Shown here piece after piece: positions 29,294 to 39,111 of a stretch of DNA of 64,000 nt. A model generated the notes under the pieces. It did no database searches and had not been told where the DNA came from. It worked only from the letters and a program-made list of their open reading frames with translations. How positions within the stretch are numbered: the stretch's first letter is position 1; the number at the start of each line of letters is the position of its first letter. The stretch is taken from positions 1,651,110 to 1,715,109 of the forward strand of contig NZ_BMJP01000001.1 in the NCBI RefSeq assembly GCF_014643515.1, given 5' to 3'. Made by a program: the position numbers and the translations under genes. This stretch comes from Sphingomonas prati (GTDB taxonomy: Bacteria; Pseudomonadota; Alphaproteobacteria; Sphingomonadales; Sphingomonadaceae).

Positions 29294-31231
29294 TCAAGCC
29301 CGAACACTCTCCGCCAACCCGCCAGAATTCCGCTGCAAAGCCGCCGTCACCGTCGCCACAATCGCATCCGCATCCAGACCAGCCTCGGCATATTGCCGAT
29401 CCGGCTTGTCATGATCCTGGAACACATCCGGCAGCCGCAAAGTCCGCAGCTTCAGCCCGCCGTCGATCAAGCCCTCATCCGAAGCCAGCGTCAGCACATG
29501 CGCGCCGAGGCCACCCACGGCGCCCTCCTCGACAGTCACCGCAACGTCGTGCGTCGACAACAACCGCCGGATCAGATCCTCGTCCAAAGGCTTAGCAAAC
29601 CGCATGTCCGCGACAGTCGTCGACAGCCCCATCGCATCGAGCTGTTCCGCGGCCTTCACCGCCTCGCCCAGCCGCGTGCCGAGCGACAGGATCGCCACCT
29701 TCTTGCCCTCGCGCACCACGCGCCCGCGCCCGATGGTCAGCCGCTCCGCCACGCCCGGGATCGCCACGCCGGTCCCGTTGCCACGCGGATAGCGCACCGC
29801 GATCGGACCGTCGTCGTACAGTGCCATCGTGTGGACCATATGGGTCAGCTCGGCCTCGTCCGCCGCGGCCATCACCACGAAATTGGGCAGCGTGGCCAGA
29901 TACGTCACGTCGAAACTACCCGCATGCGTCGCGCCGTCCGCGCCGACCAGCCCGGCGCGATCGATCGCAAACCTCACCGGCAGGTTCTGAATCGCCACGT
30001 CGTGCACGACCTGATCATAGGCGCGCTGCAGGAACGTCGAATAGATCGCACAGAACGGCCGCATCCCCTGCGCCGCCAGCCCGGCCGCGAACGTCACTGC
30101 ATGCTGTTCCGCGATCCCGACATCGAAGAACCGCTCGGGATGCGCCGTCGCAAACCCGTCCAGCCCGGTCCCCGACGGCATCGCCGCGGTGATCGCGCAG
30201 ATCCCCGGGTCGGTCGCCGCCGCCTTGGTCAGCGCCGCGCCGAACACATTCTGGTACGCCGGCGGCCCGGGCGGTGCCTTGGCCTGCACGCCGGACACCA
30301 CGTCGAACGTCTGCACGCCGTGATATTTGTCCGACGCCGCCTCGGCCGGGGCATAGCCCTTGCCCTTCTTCGTCACGACATGGACCAGGATCGGCCCCGT
30401 CTCGGTATCGCGCACATTCTCCAGCACCGGCAGCAGCTGGTCCAGATTATGCCCGTCCACCGGGCCGACATAGTAGAAGCCCAGTTCCTCGAACAACGTG
30501 CCGCCCGTCGCCATCCCGCGGGCATATTCCTCCGCCTTCTTAGCGGCACTGTGCAGCGGCTTCGGCATCCGCCGCGCCAGCTTGCGCAGCACGTCGCGCA
30601 TCGACATGAAACTGCCGGACGAGATCGTCTTGGCCAGATACGCCGACAGCGCGCCCACCGGCGGCGCGATCGACATGTCGTTGTCGTTCAGGATGACGAC
30701 CAGCCGGTTGCCCGCCTGCGCCGCATTGTTCATCGCCTCATACGCCATGCCCGCCGACATCGCGCCGTCCCCGATCACCGCGATCCCGCGCCCCGGCCGA
30801 TCGGACAGCTTGTTCGCCACCGCGAAACCCAGCGCGGCGGAGATCGACGTCGACGAATGCGCCGCGCCGAACGGATCATATTCGCTCTCGCTCCGCTTGG
30901 TGAAGCCGGACAGCCCGCCCCCCATGCGCAACGTGCGGATCCGGTCGCGCCGTCCGGTCAGGATCTTGTGCGGATAGGCCTGGTGGCCCACGTCCCAGAT
31001 CAGCTTGTCGGTCGGCGTGTCGAACACATAATGCAGCGCGACGGTCAGCTCGACCACGCCCAGCCCGGACCCGAGATGCCCGCCCGTGGTGCCGACGGCG
31101 GAGATCATCTCCTCGCGCAGTTCGTCCGCCAGCTGGCGCAGCTGTTCTGGCTTCAGCCGGCGCAGATCTTCGGGCGTCGCTGCCAGGTCGAGCAGCGGTG
31201 TCGTCGGGCGGTCGGACGGGAGTGCGGGCAT
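29294..31231 (-). CDS. dxs: 1-deoxy-D-xylulose-5-phosphate synthase
   Basis: A 645-residue thiamine-diphosphate enzyme that condenses pyruvate and glyceraldehyde 3-phosphate, the first step of the MEP isoprenoid pathway, and feeds PdxJ as well. Landmarks: [21 protein letters not shown], the TPP motif [17 protein letters not shown] ending in NDNDMSI, and the transketolase-pyrimidine part with [20 protein letters not shown]. The start [12 protein letters not shown] (31231) is chosen because family N-termini begin with PxxPLLDxxxxPxDLR. Its 3' side ends close to repeat copy A4. Confidence 0.97.
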   Translation of the reverse strand: MPALPSDRPTTPLLDLAATPEDLRRLKPEQLRQLADELREEMISAVGTTGGHLGSGLGVVELTVALHYVFDTPTDKLIWDVGHQAYPHKILTGRRDRIRTLRMGGGLSGFTKRSESEYDPFGAAHSSTSISAALGFAVANKLSDRPGRGIAVIGDGAMSAGMAYEAMNNAAQAGNRLVVILNDNDMSIAPPVGALSAYLAKTISSGSFMSMRDVLRKLARRMPKPLHSAAKKAEEYARGMATGGTLFEELGFYYVGPVDGHNLDQLLPVLENVRDTETGPILVHVVTKKGKGYAPAEAASDKYHGVQTFDVVSGVQAKAPPGPPAYQNVFGAALTKAAATDPGICAITAAMPSGTGLDGFATAHPERFFDVGIAEQHAVTFAAGLAAQGMRPFCAIYSTFLQRAYDQVVHDVAIQNLPVRFAIDRAGLVGADGATHAGSFDVTYLATLPNFVVMAAADEAELTHMVHTMALYDDGPIAVRYPRGNGTGVAIPGVAERLTIGRGRVVREGKKVAILSLGTRLGEAVKAAEQLDAMGLSTTVADMRFAKPLDEDLIRRLLSTHDVAVTVEEGAVGGLGAHVLTLASDEGLIDGGLKLRTLRLPDVFQDHDKPDRQYAEAGLDADAIVATVTAALQRNSGGLAESVRA

Positions 31232-31291
31232 GGAACGCGGATTTCCTCTTCTGCCCGCCACCCTAACGCATCATGCGGGCGGGGGAAACCG

Positions 31292-32517
<1,226 letters not shown>

Positions 32518-32650
32518 TGCGCACGGTTAACGCCGGGTTGCCCGTTGCGTCCGGGTTTGACACACAGGGCGCAGGCCTGAACATTCCGGTTTCGGATATG
32601 GTTTTCACAACATGCCGGGTCTGTCCGGCCGCAGTGGGGAAAGTTTGAAC
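32518..32650 (+). promoter_or_regulatory. glnB-glnA intergenic region, likely secondary glnA promoter
   Basis: TTGACA at 32557-32562 could be a -35 element, but the -10 position at 17 bases' spacing (AACATT) is poor. No sigma-54 type GG/GC pair was convincing. glnA probably is transcribed both with glnB and alone. Confidence 0.35.
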
Positions 32651-34063
32651 ATGGCCAACACGGCATCCGACGTTCTGAAGATGATCAAGGATCAGGAGAT
32701 CGAGTGGGTCGACCTCCGCTTCACCGATCCCAAGGGCAAGTGGCAGCATCTGACCATGTGCCAGAACGTCGTCACCGACGACGAACTGAACGACGGCTTC
32801 ATGTTCGACGGCTCCTCGATCGAGGGGTGGAAGGCGATCAACGAATCCGACATGATCCTGAAGCCTGATCTGGACGCGATCTACATCGATCCCTTCTCGG
32901 CCACCCCGATGCTCATCCTGATCTGCGACATCGTCGATCCGGTCTCCGGCGCGCTCTACGAACGCGATCCGCGCTCCTGCGCCAAGCGGGCCGAGGCCTA
33001 CACCGCCTCGCTCGGCATCGGCGACACCGTCTATATCGGCCCCGAAGCAGAGTTCTTCCTGTTCGACGACGTGCGCTTCGAAACGAGCTACGCGACGTCC
33101 TACTACAAGATCGACGACATCGAACTGCCGACCAACACGGGCCGTGAGTATGAGGGCGGCAACATGGCGCACCGTCCGCGCGCCAAAGGCGGCTATTTCC
33201 CGGTCGCTCCGGTCGACAGCGCCGTCGACATCCGCGGCGAAATGGTCTCGACCATGCTCGAAATGGGCCTGCCGATGGACAAGCACCATCACGAGGTCGC
33301 GGCCGCACAGCATGAACTCGGCCTCACCTACGGCACGCTGACCCAGACGGCGGACCGGATGCAGGTCTACAAGTACGTCGTCCACCAGGTCGCGCAGGCC
33401 TACGGCAAGACCGCGACGTTCATGCCGAAGCCGATCAAGGAAGACAACGGATCGGGCATGCACACCCATCTGTCGATCTGGGACAAGGGCACGCCGCTGT
33501 TCGCCGGCAACGGCTATGCCGGCCTGTCCGATCTGGCGCTCTACTTCATCGGCGGCATCATCAAGCATGCCAAGGCACTGAACGCCTTCACCAACCCGTC
33601 GACCAACAGCTACAAGCGGCTGGTCCCGGGTTACGAGGCCCCCGTGCTGCTCGCCTATTCCGCGCGCAACCGCTCGGCCTCGTGCCGCATTCCCTACGGC
33701 ACCGGCGCCAAGTCCAAGCGCGTCGAGGTCCGCTTCCCGGATGCGACCGCGAACCCCTATCTCTGCTACGCAGCCCTGCTGATGGCCGGCCTCGACGGGA
33801 TCGAAAACAAGATTCACCCGGGCGAAGCGATGGACAAGAACCTGTACGACCTGCCGCCGGCAGAGTTGGCCCAGGTCCCCACCGTCTGCGCATCGCTCCG
33901 CGAAGCCCTCGAAACGCTCGACAAGAACCGCGCCTTCCTCACCAAGGGCGGCGTCTTCACCGACGAGCAGATCGACAGCTACATCGAACTGAAGTTCCAC
34001 GAAGTCACCCGCTGGGAAATGACCCCCAGCCCGGTCGAATTCGACATGTACTACTCGGCCTAA
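32651..34063 (+). CDS. glnA: Glutamine synthetase type I
   Basis: A 470-residue type I enzyme, the central step of ammonia assimilation. Landmarks are [19 protein letters not shown] near the N-terminus, GYFPVAPVD, the [14 protein letters not shown] [15 protein letters not shown], and [20 protein letters not shown], with active-site [15 protein letters not shown] [12 protein letters not shown]. The adenylylation site is tyrosine 399 in [10 protein letters not shown], so GlnE control should apply. ATG 32651. A rho-independent terminator follows the stop. Confidence 0.97.
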   Translation: MANTASDVLKMIKDQEIEWVDLRFTDPKGKWQHLTMCQNVVTDDELNDGFMFDGSSIEGWKAINESDMILKPDLDAIYIDPFSATPMLILICDIVDPVSGALYERDPRSCAKRAEAYTASLGIGDTVYIGPEAEFFLFDDVRFETSYATSYYKIDDIELPTNTGREYEGGNMAHRPRAKGGYFPVAPVDSAVDIRGEMVSTMLEMGLPMDKHHHEVAAAQHELGLTYGTLTQTADRMQVYKYVVHQVAQAYGKTATFMPKPIKEDNGSGMHTHLSIWDKGTPLFAGNGYAGLSDLALYFIGGIIKHAKALNAFTNPSTNSYKRLVPGYEAPVLLAYSARNRSASCRIPYGTGAKSKRVEVRFPDATANPYLCYAALLMAGLDGIENKIHPGEAMDKNLYDLPPAELAQVPTVCASLREALETLDKNRAFLTKGGVFTDEQIDSYIELKFHEVTRWEMTPSPVEFDMYYSA

Positions 34064-34090
34064 ATTCCCGATCACGTCCCGGAAGACGTA

Positions 34091-34125
34091 CGCCCCCGAC
34101 CGCAAGGCCGGGGGCGTTTTTGTTT
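34091..34125 (+). terminator. Rho-independent terminator of glnA
   Basis: CGCCCCCG ACCGCAAGG CCGGGGGCG followed by TTTTTGTTT: a strong GC stem with a classical T-run 28 bases after the glnA stop. Confidence 0.92.
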
Positions 34126-34157
34126 GCGGGCATGGGGGAAGCTAAGGGGCTAAGCAA

Positions 34158-34334
34158 AAAAGCCCTCCCCCCCACCGGGGAGGGTTGGGTGGGGGGCTTA
34201 GACTGGAAAAGCCCTCGCCCCCAGCCAAGCCCCCCACCCCGACCCTCCCCCCGATGGGTGGAGGGAGCAGAAGCGAGCCGACAGAGCCTCTTCTAAGCCC
34301 CTCTCCTTCAGGGGAGGGGTTGGGGTGGGGGCAA
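34158..34334. repeat. Family D repeat, copy D3 (three half-elements)
   Basis: Halves at 34158-34200 (AGCCCTCCCCCCCACCGGGG), 34211-34266 and 34296-34334 (AAGCCCCTCTCCTTCAGGGG then AGGGGTTGGGGTGGGGG). Relative to D1 this is one complete two-half element plus an extra half. It lies between the convergent glnA and exonuclease genes. Confidence 0.8.
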
Positions 34335-34382
34335 CGCCCGGCTCAGACCGAACGGCAAATCAAAAGCTACAACTCGCGAAAC

Positions 34383-35381
34383 TCAATCATCCTCGTCCTC
34401 ATACCCCACCAGATCCAGCGCCTTCGCCTTGATCTGCCGCGTCATGCACCAGTGGACCAGCGCATCCTCCCGCCCATGCGTCACCCAAACCTCGCTCGGC
34501 GCGATCTCGGTCAAGGTCTCGGTCAGCTCATCCCAATCCGCATGGTCCGACAAAATCAGCGGCAGCTCGACATTCTTCTGCCGCGCCCGCCCGCGCACCC
34601 GCATCCATCCGGACGCCATCGCGGTGATCGGATCGGGCAGCCGCCGCGACCAGCGATCGTTCATCGCCCCCGGCGGCGCGACGACGATCGCACCCTTCAT
34701 GTCCGCCGCCTTCAACCCCGCCGCCGGCACCAGCTCGCCCAGGTCGATCCCGTGCGCCACATACAGGTCGCACAGTTTCTGCATCGCCCCGTGGATGAAG
34801 ATCGGCGCGCTGTGCCCGCGATCGCGCGCCTCGCGGATCACGCGCTGTGCCTTGCCCAGCGCATAGGCGCCGACCAGCACGCAGCGCTCCGGATTGGCGT
34901 GCAGCGCGTGGAGCAGCTTGTCGATCTCCGCGCCCGTATCGGGATGGCGGAACACCGGCAGCCCGAACGTCGCCTCCGTCACGAACACGTCGCACGGCAC
35001 CGGCTCGAACCGCGCGCAGGTCGGGTCCGGCCGGCGCTTGTAGTCGCCTGACACCACCACCCGCTCGCCCTGATACTCCATCACGATCTGCGCCGAACCC
35101 AGCACATGCCCGGCCGGCACGTAGCGCACCGAAACCCCGTTCACGGTCACGCTCTCGCCATACCCGATCGCCTGCCCGTTCTGCGGCCCGTAGCGCACGT
35201 CCATGATCGCCAGCGTCTCCGGCGTCGCCAGCACTGCGCCATGTCCGCCGCGCGCATGATCCGCATGGCCATGCGTCACCCAGGCCCGCGGCACGGGCTC
35301 GGACGGGTCGATCCACGCGTCCGCGACGGGGATGTAGATGCCGGTCGGATGCGGTTCGACCCAGGATGCCAGACGTGCCAT
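34383..35381 (-). CDS. Ligase-associated DNA exonuclease (metallo-beta-lactamase/beta-CASP family)
   Basis: A 332-residue MBL-fold nuclease. The HxHxDH site is THGHADHARGGHG, the later motifs are GHVLGSAQIVM and VVSGDYKRRPDP, and the beta-CASP end contains LSDHADWDEL and VTHGREDAL. It matches TIGR04122, the exonuclease of the three- or four-gene set with an Lhr-type helicase, an ATP-dependent DNA ligase and a phosphoesterase. The helicase is at 39112, 3.7 kb away in the opposite orientation; neither ligase nor phosphoesterase is in the window. Start MARLASWVEPH. Confidence 0.9.
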   Translation of the reverse strand: MARLASWVEPHPTGIYIPVADAWIDPSEPVPRAWVTHGHADHARGGHGAVLATPETLAIMDVRYGPQNGQAIGYGESVTVNGVSVRYVPAGHVLGSAQIVMEYQGERVVVSGDYKRRPDPTCARFEPVPCDVFVTEATFGLPVFRHPDTGAEIDKLLHALHANPERCVLVGAYALGKAQRVIREARDRGHSAPIFIHGAMQKLCDLYVAHGIDLGELVPAAGLKAADMKGAIVVAPPGAMNDRWSRRLPDPITAMASGWMRVRGRARQKNVELPLILSDHADWDELTETLTEIAPSEVWVTHGREDALVHWCMTRQIKAKALDLVGYEDEDD

Positions 35382-35492
35382 ACGCTCGATATGGGGCGTC
35401 CGCGCCCGCCCGCCATGCCGCCCCGGCACGATTTCCGCGCTGCCGCGTTACCCGGTCTCACTATTCAACCGAGCACCGAAGGACCGCGGCAC

Positions 35493-35714
35493 ATGAGCAA
35501 ACTCTGGATCGCGATCACCATCCTCGGCCCCGTACTGCTTGGGCTCGTCATGCTCTGGTCGCTGCTACGCAACCGTGCGCAGAGCAGCGCGCAGAAAGCC
35601 CGAACCGAACGCGCCACCCACGATCTCTATGTCGAGGAAGACCGCATCGCGCACAAGGACAAGGCCGTCGACACCACCCCGCTCGACCCGCCCGCCGGGA
35701 GCCCCCGCGCATGA
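35493..35714 (+). CDS. Small single-TM membrane protein, first of a tandem pair
   Basis: A 73-residue protein with one N-terminal TM helix (MSKLWIAITILGPVLLGLVM, LWSLLRNR) and an acidic, basic-mixed hydrophilic tail. I do not recognise a family. Its stop overlaps the ATG of the next gene (ATGA 35711-35714), which encodes a shorter protein with the same TM pattern LG(L/M)xMLWS(L/I)xR, so the two are probably a duplicated pair made together. It starts 111 bases from the divergent exonuclease gene. Confidence 0.7.
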   Translation: MSKLWIAITILGPVLLGLVMLWSLLRNRAQSSAQKARTERATHDLYVEEDRIAHKDKAVDTTPLDPPAGSPRA

Positions 35715-35821
35715 GCAACCTTGCCATTGCCGCCGCGATCATCATCCCCTTCTGCCTCGGCATGCTGATGCTCTGGTCCATCGTCCGCCGCCGCGATCGC
35801 GGTGAGGGACAGGGGGAGTAG
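35711..35821 (+). CDS. Small single-TM membrane protein (36 aa), second of a tandem pair
   Basis: A 36-residue protein: LAIAAAIIIPFCLGMLMLWSIVRRR followed by DRGEGQGE. It is translationally coupled to the preceding gene by a four-base overlap and shares its TM pattern. Function unknown. It could also act as a small regulator of a larger membrane complex, but nothing in the neighbourhood identifies one. Confidence 0.6.
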   Translation: MSNLAIAAAIIIPFCLGMLMLWSIVRRRDRGEGQGE

Positions 35822-35915
35822 CGTCGCTCTCTGGCCGACAACGCCCTCCACCGACAGCTTTCGCTCTTTATGAACGCCGGGCGAGGACGGCACGTGCCGC
35901 CCCACGCCCTGTTTA

Positions 35916-38900
35916 TCAGCCAAAGAACGCTGGCAGGTCCTCGAACGCCAGGGTCTGGCCGTTCTGGAAATGTACCGTCTCGACCGACCGGTCGATATAG
36001 ATATTCCCACTGCCGTTCGTCGCGAACAGGCCGTAGCCGTCGATCATCTGGTCGTAGTTCGGCGACTGCACACGCGTGGTCTGCAGCGTATAGTCCCTGA
36101 CGTTCCCGTTCAGGAACAGGTCGTCGTCGCCCGCCCCGCCGTTCATATACTGACTGCCGCTGCGGGATACGACCAGCACATCGTCCAGGCTCGTCCCGCG
36201 CGTGAAGGTAGCATTGCCCCGGACATAGGCCGGCACATCCTCTAACGACAGAAACTGACCATTGCCGAACTGGATCGCGTCGATGGTCTGCGACACCGAA
36301 ATCCGCCCGCCGTCGCGTGCCAGCACAAACTCGCCATCGAAACCACGCGAGAGGGTGTAGTCCAGCGCGTTCCGGTCCAGCAGCAGGGTGTCGTCCGCGG
36401 CTGCCGTACCGGCCACGCCGACCGTCAGGTTGTCGGTTGCGATCCCTTCGCGGATCACGTGCAGCACCGCATCGGTCTTCGGTGCCGCAGCGACATAAGC
36501 GGCGACATCGCGGAACGACAGATATTGTCCGTTCTGGAAATGGACTGCCTCGACACTGTCGTCGATCAGCAGCGCACCACTGCCGTTTGTGCTGACAAGT
36601 TCGATCCCGTCGATCCGGATGGCGTCCGGGTCTGATTGCCCGATGATCGTCCGGACGGTGTAGTCGGAGACATTGCCGTTCAGGTACAGATCGTCCTGCC
36701 CCCGCGCACCGTCGAAGACCTCGTATCCGGCGGGCTTTGACTGGTACAGCAGGTCGTCCTGGTTGCCACCCTGGTCCAGTGCCGCGCTGCCTGCGACATA
36801 GGCAGGCAAGTCGCGAAGCGCGAGGTAGCGTCCGTCGGCGAACTGGATCGTGTCGACCGACTGGTCGAAGCTGTAGCTGGCGCTGCCATCATGGTGCGTC
36901 AGCGCGAAACTGCCCGCCTGGGCCGCGCCATAGGTCACGCGCTGAAGCCGACCGAGTTCGTAATCGGACACGTCGCCCGGCAGGATGACGCGGTTGTCGC
37001 CCGCACCGCCGTTAAAGATCACCGTCCCGCTGGCCGGGGCATTCAGCGTGTAATCGCCGATCACCGAACCGGGCTGGGACTGGTCGCCAAGCAACAGGTC
37101 GCCCGATGCGGACAGGAATGTTCCGTCCGCAAATCGGACGCGTTCGATATCGCCGCCGATCACCTGCGTTCCCGATCCGTTGCGCGCCAACAGGGTCAGC
37201 GGTTCGTAGCCGGACGGGTAAGCAACATAGCGACCGCCAATCACGTAATAATCCCGGGCATTGCCGTTCAGGACCGCCACATCGTCACCCGCCCCGCCGA
37301 TGAAAGTCGTGGCGCCGCTCCCCTGAAACAGGTCGTCGTCCCCTTGGCCCCCGTCGAGCGTAACCGTACCAGGACCGGCGTACAACGTATCGTCGCCCGC
37401 CAGCCCGCGAACGGTGACCGTGATGTCGCGCGTGTTGGTGTACGTATCGCCCCGGGTGGTCAGATCGATCTGGCCCACGACTTCGAAGCTGCGATCTCCC
37501 AGCAAAGCATCCAACGCCGCGGCACCGTAAGTGACGCTGTGCCCCGCCGTATCGGTCACGGTCGCGGACGTGACGGTGTAGATTCCGCCGGCCGCCCCCG
37601 TCAAAGCCAGGTTCGTCGCGGAGAAAGTGTCGTCGAACGCATCGCGTGCCGCGTCGAACCGGATCTCGGTGACGTTGCCGCTAGTGGTTTCCAGCACGCT
37701 GTCCAGCGTCAGGACGACAGACTGCACCGCCGCTCCCGTGTCGATCGCGCCTGCAGTGATGGAGAGGTTGCCGCCATCCACCCCGATCACCAGCCTGTCG
37801 GGCAGTGTCAATGCGGTCAGAACCGGCGTACCCGTCGTCTGCGTCAGGTCGATTGCCTGAACACCGTCGTCACCCTGGACGGTCAGATAGCGCCCATCGG
37901 CAGAAACCAGCAGCTGGTCGGCATAAAGCGACTTGCTGTACCCGAGGGCCCTGTTGAAATTTGGTAGAGCCAGATCGATGGCGCCGACCGTCACGACCGA
38001 TTCGATCAACCAGTCGCGCGTCGAAATCATGAATACTTGGTCGGCATCGGAATTGAGGACATAGAGCCGAGCGCCATCATTGCTGAACGCGAGCCCGGTG
38101 ATTCCGTCTCCAACCAGGGCTTGGGGCGCTATCTGCGCCAGGCTGACCTCCAGTTTTAACGCACGGTTGAGGACGATGACGTCAGGTCCGCCTCGACTGA
38201 CGCTCTGCGCAACCCAACTCCCATCCGTCGAAATCGCGATCGCGCCCCCGGTATTCTGCCCGGATGTATTATCGGCATAGATTTCGCGGTTTGCCGTAAC
38301 CCCGCGCCCGGCTGTGAACAGGCTCAGGTTAGCACTGCTAAGGCCCAATTCGGCAATGACGATACTTTGGCCGTCCGGCGTGCCTGCCAGCGCCCCGAAA
38401 TAATAGGACGAATTCTGCCTCGACAGGTTGCCGGTCTGGGGGTCGAACAGATAAATCGCCGAACTTCCCGAATATCCTCCGGTCAGGCTCGTGGACAACA
38501 GAAGCTGCCCTGTTGCGGTCACCGCCACGTCACGAAAGACGGTCGAACTGCTATAATCCCCGATCGTGAGATCGAAGCGTGTCACCTCTCCGGTCTGCAA
38601 ATCCAGCCGGTCTAGTTCCGCGACATTACCCTGCCGATAAAAACTGCTGCTCGTCTCGACCGTGGTGACTGGCAACAATTCCGTCGCGTACAGATAACGC
38701 CCGTCCGCGCTGGTCGCCATGCCGCCCAGGCTGTTGCCAACTTTCCACGCGCCCGTCTCCGACCCGCTGGCCAGGTCGTAACGCGTCACCACGCCGTCGG
38801 TCGTCGACACCAGCAGGCTGGCGCCGTCGCGCGTCAACACCTGGTCGCGCACGTCGCCGCTCGCGATCGTCCGCACCGCCCCCGTCACACCGGTCACGCC

Positions 38901-38954
38901 CTGAACCGTTGCAAGATCGACCGAGCTATTCATGACAGTGTCACCCACGTTCAT
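35916..38954 (-). CDS. Large secreted-type protein: beta-propeller-like region plus RTX-like tandem repeats
   Basis: A 1012-residue protein with no signal peptide. Residues 1 to about 370 have repeated blades (DVRDQVLTRDGASLLVSTTD, GLAFSNDGARLYVLNSDADQ) like the YVTN/WD type. From about residue 510 there are nonapeptide-type glycine/aspartate repeats (LAGDDTLYAGPG, LDGGQGDDDLF, IGGAGDDVAV) as in hemolysin-type calcium-binding proteins. The last 400 residues hold five units about 90-100 residues apart, each ending in a motif like VHFQNGQYLSFRDVAAYV. The layout suggests type I secretion with a C-terminal signal; no T1SS genes adjoin it. It may be a surface adhesin or enzyme; the name is inference. 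Confidence 0.75.
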   Translation of the reverse strand: MNVGDTVMNSSVDLATVQGVTGVTGAVRTIASGDVRDQVLTRDGASLLVSTTDGVVTRYDLASGSETGAWKVGNSLGGMATSADGRYLYATELLPVTTVETSSSFYRQGNVAELDRLDLQTGEVTRFDLTIGDYSSSTVFRDVAVTATGQLLLSTSLTGGYSGSSAIYLFDPQTGNLSRQNSSYYFGALAGTPDGQSIVIAELGLSSANLSLFTAGRGVTANREIYADNTSGQNTGGAIAISTDGSWVAQSVSRGGPDVIVLNRALKLEVSLAQIAPQALVGDGITGLAFSNDGARLYVLNSDADQVFMISTRDWLIESVVTVGAIDLALPNFNRALGYSKSLYADQLLVSADGRYLTVQGDDGVQAIDLTQTTGTPVLTALTLPDRLVIGVDGGNLSITAGAIDTGAAVQSVVLTLDSVLETTSGNVTEIRFDAARDAFDDTFSATNLALTGAAGGIYTVTSATVTDTAGHSVTYGAAALDALLGDRSFEVVGQIDLTTRGDTYTNTRDITVTVRGLAGDDTLYAGPGTVTLDGGQGDDDLFQGSGATTFIGGAGDDVAVLNGNARDYYVIGGRYVAYPSGYEPLTLLARNGSGTQVIGGDIERVRFADGTFLSASGDLLLGDQSQPGSVIGDYTLNAPASGTVIFNGGAGDNRVILPGDVSDYELGRLQRVTYGAAQAGSFALTHHDGSASYSFDQSVDTIQFADGRYLALRDLPAYVAGSAALDQGGNQDDLLYQSKPAGYEVFDGARGQDDLYLNGNVSDYTVRTIIGQSDPDAIRIDGIELVSTNGSGALLIDDSVEAVHFQNGQYLSFRDVAAYVAAAPKTDAVLHVIREGIATDNLTVGVAGTAAADDTLLLDRNALDYTLSRGFDGEFVLARDGGRISVSQTIDAIQFGNGQFLSLEDVPAYVRGNATFTRGTSLDDVLVVSRSGSQYMNGGAGDDDLFLNGNVRDYTLQTTRVQSPNYDQMIDGYGLFATNGSGNIYIDRSVETVHFQNGQTLAFEDLPAFFG

Positions 38955-39111
38955 CCCCTAATTATTGCGGACCGCGATCAACGATGTCAGCAAGGATTGC
39001 AATTGCTAACGCCGTAACCCGGCTCGACGGGCATCACTTCACCATCCGACGTGTTCACGACGGCACAACAGACATGCAGCATTTCCCCCCGCCCCACCCT
39101 ATCTCAACAAT
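38955..39111. promoter_or_regulatory. Divergent promoter region between the RTX-like gene and the helicase gene
   Basis: 157 gene-free bases, slightly richer in A and T than the surroundings, including TTGCAATTGCTAACGCCGTA. Promoters for both flanking genes should lie here; I could not assign hexamers. Confidence 0.35.
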
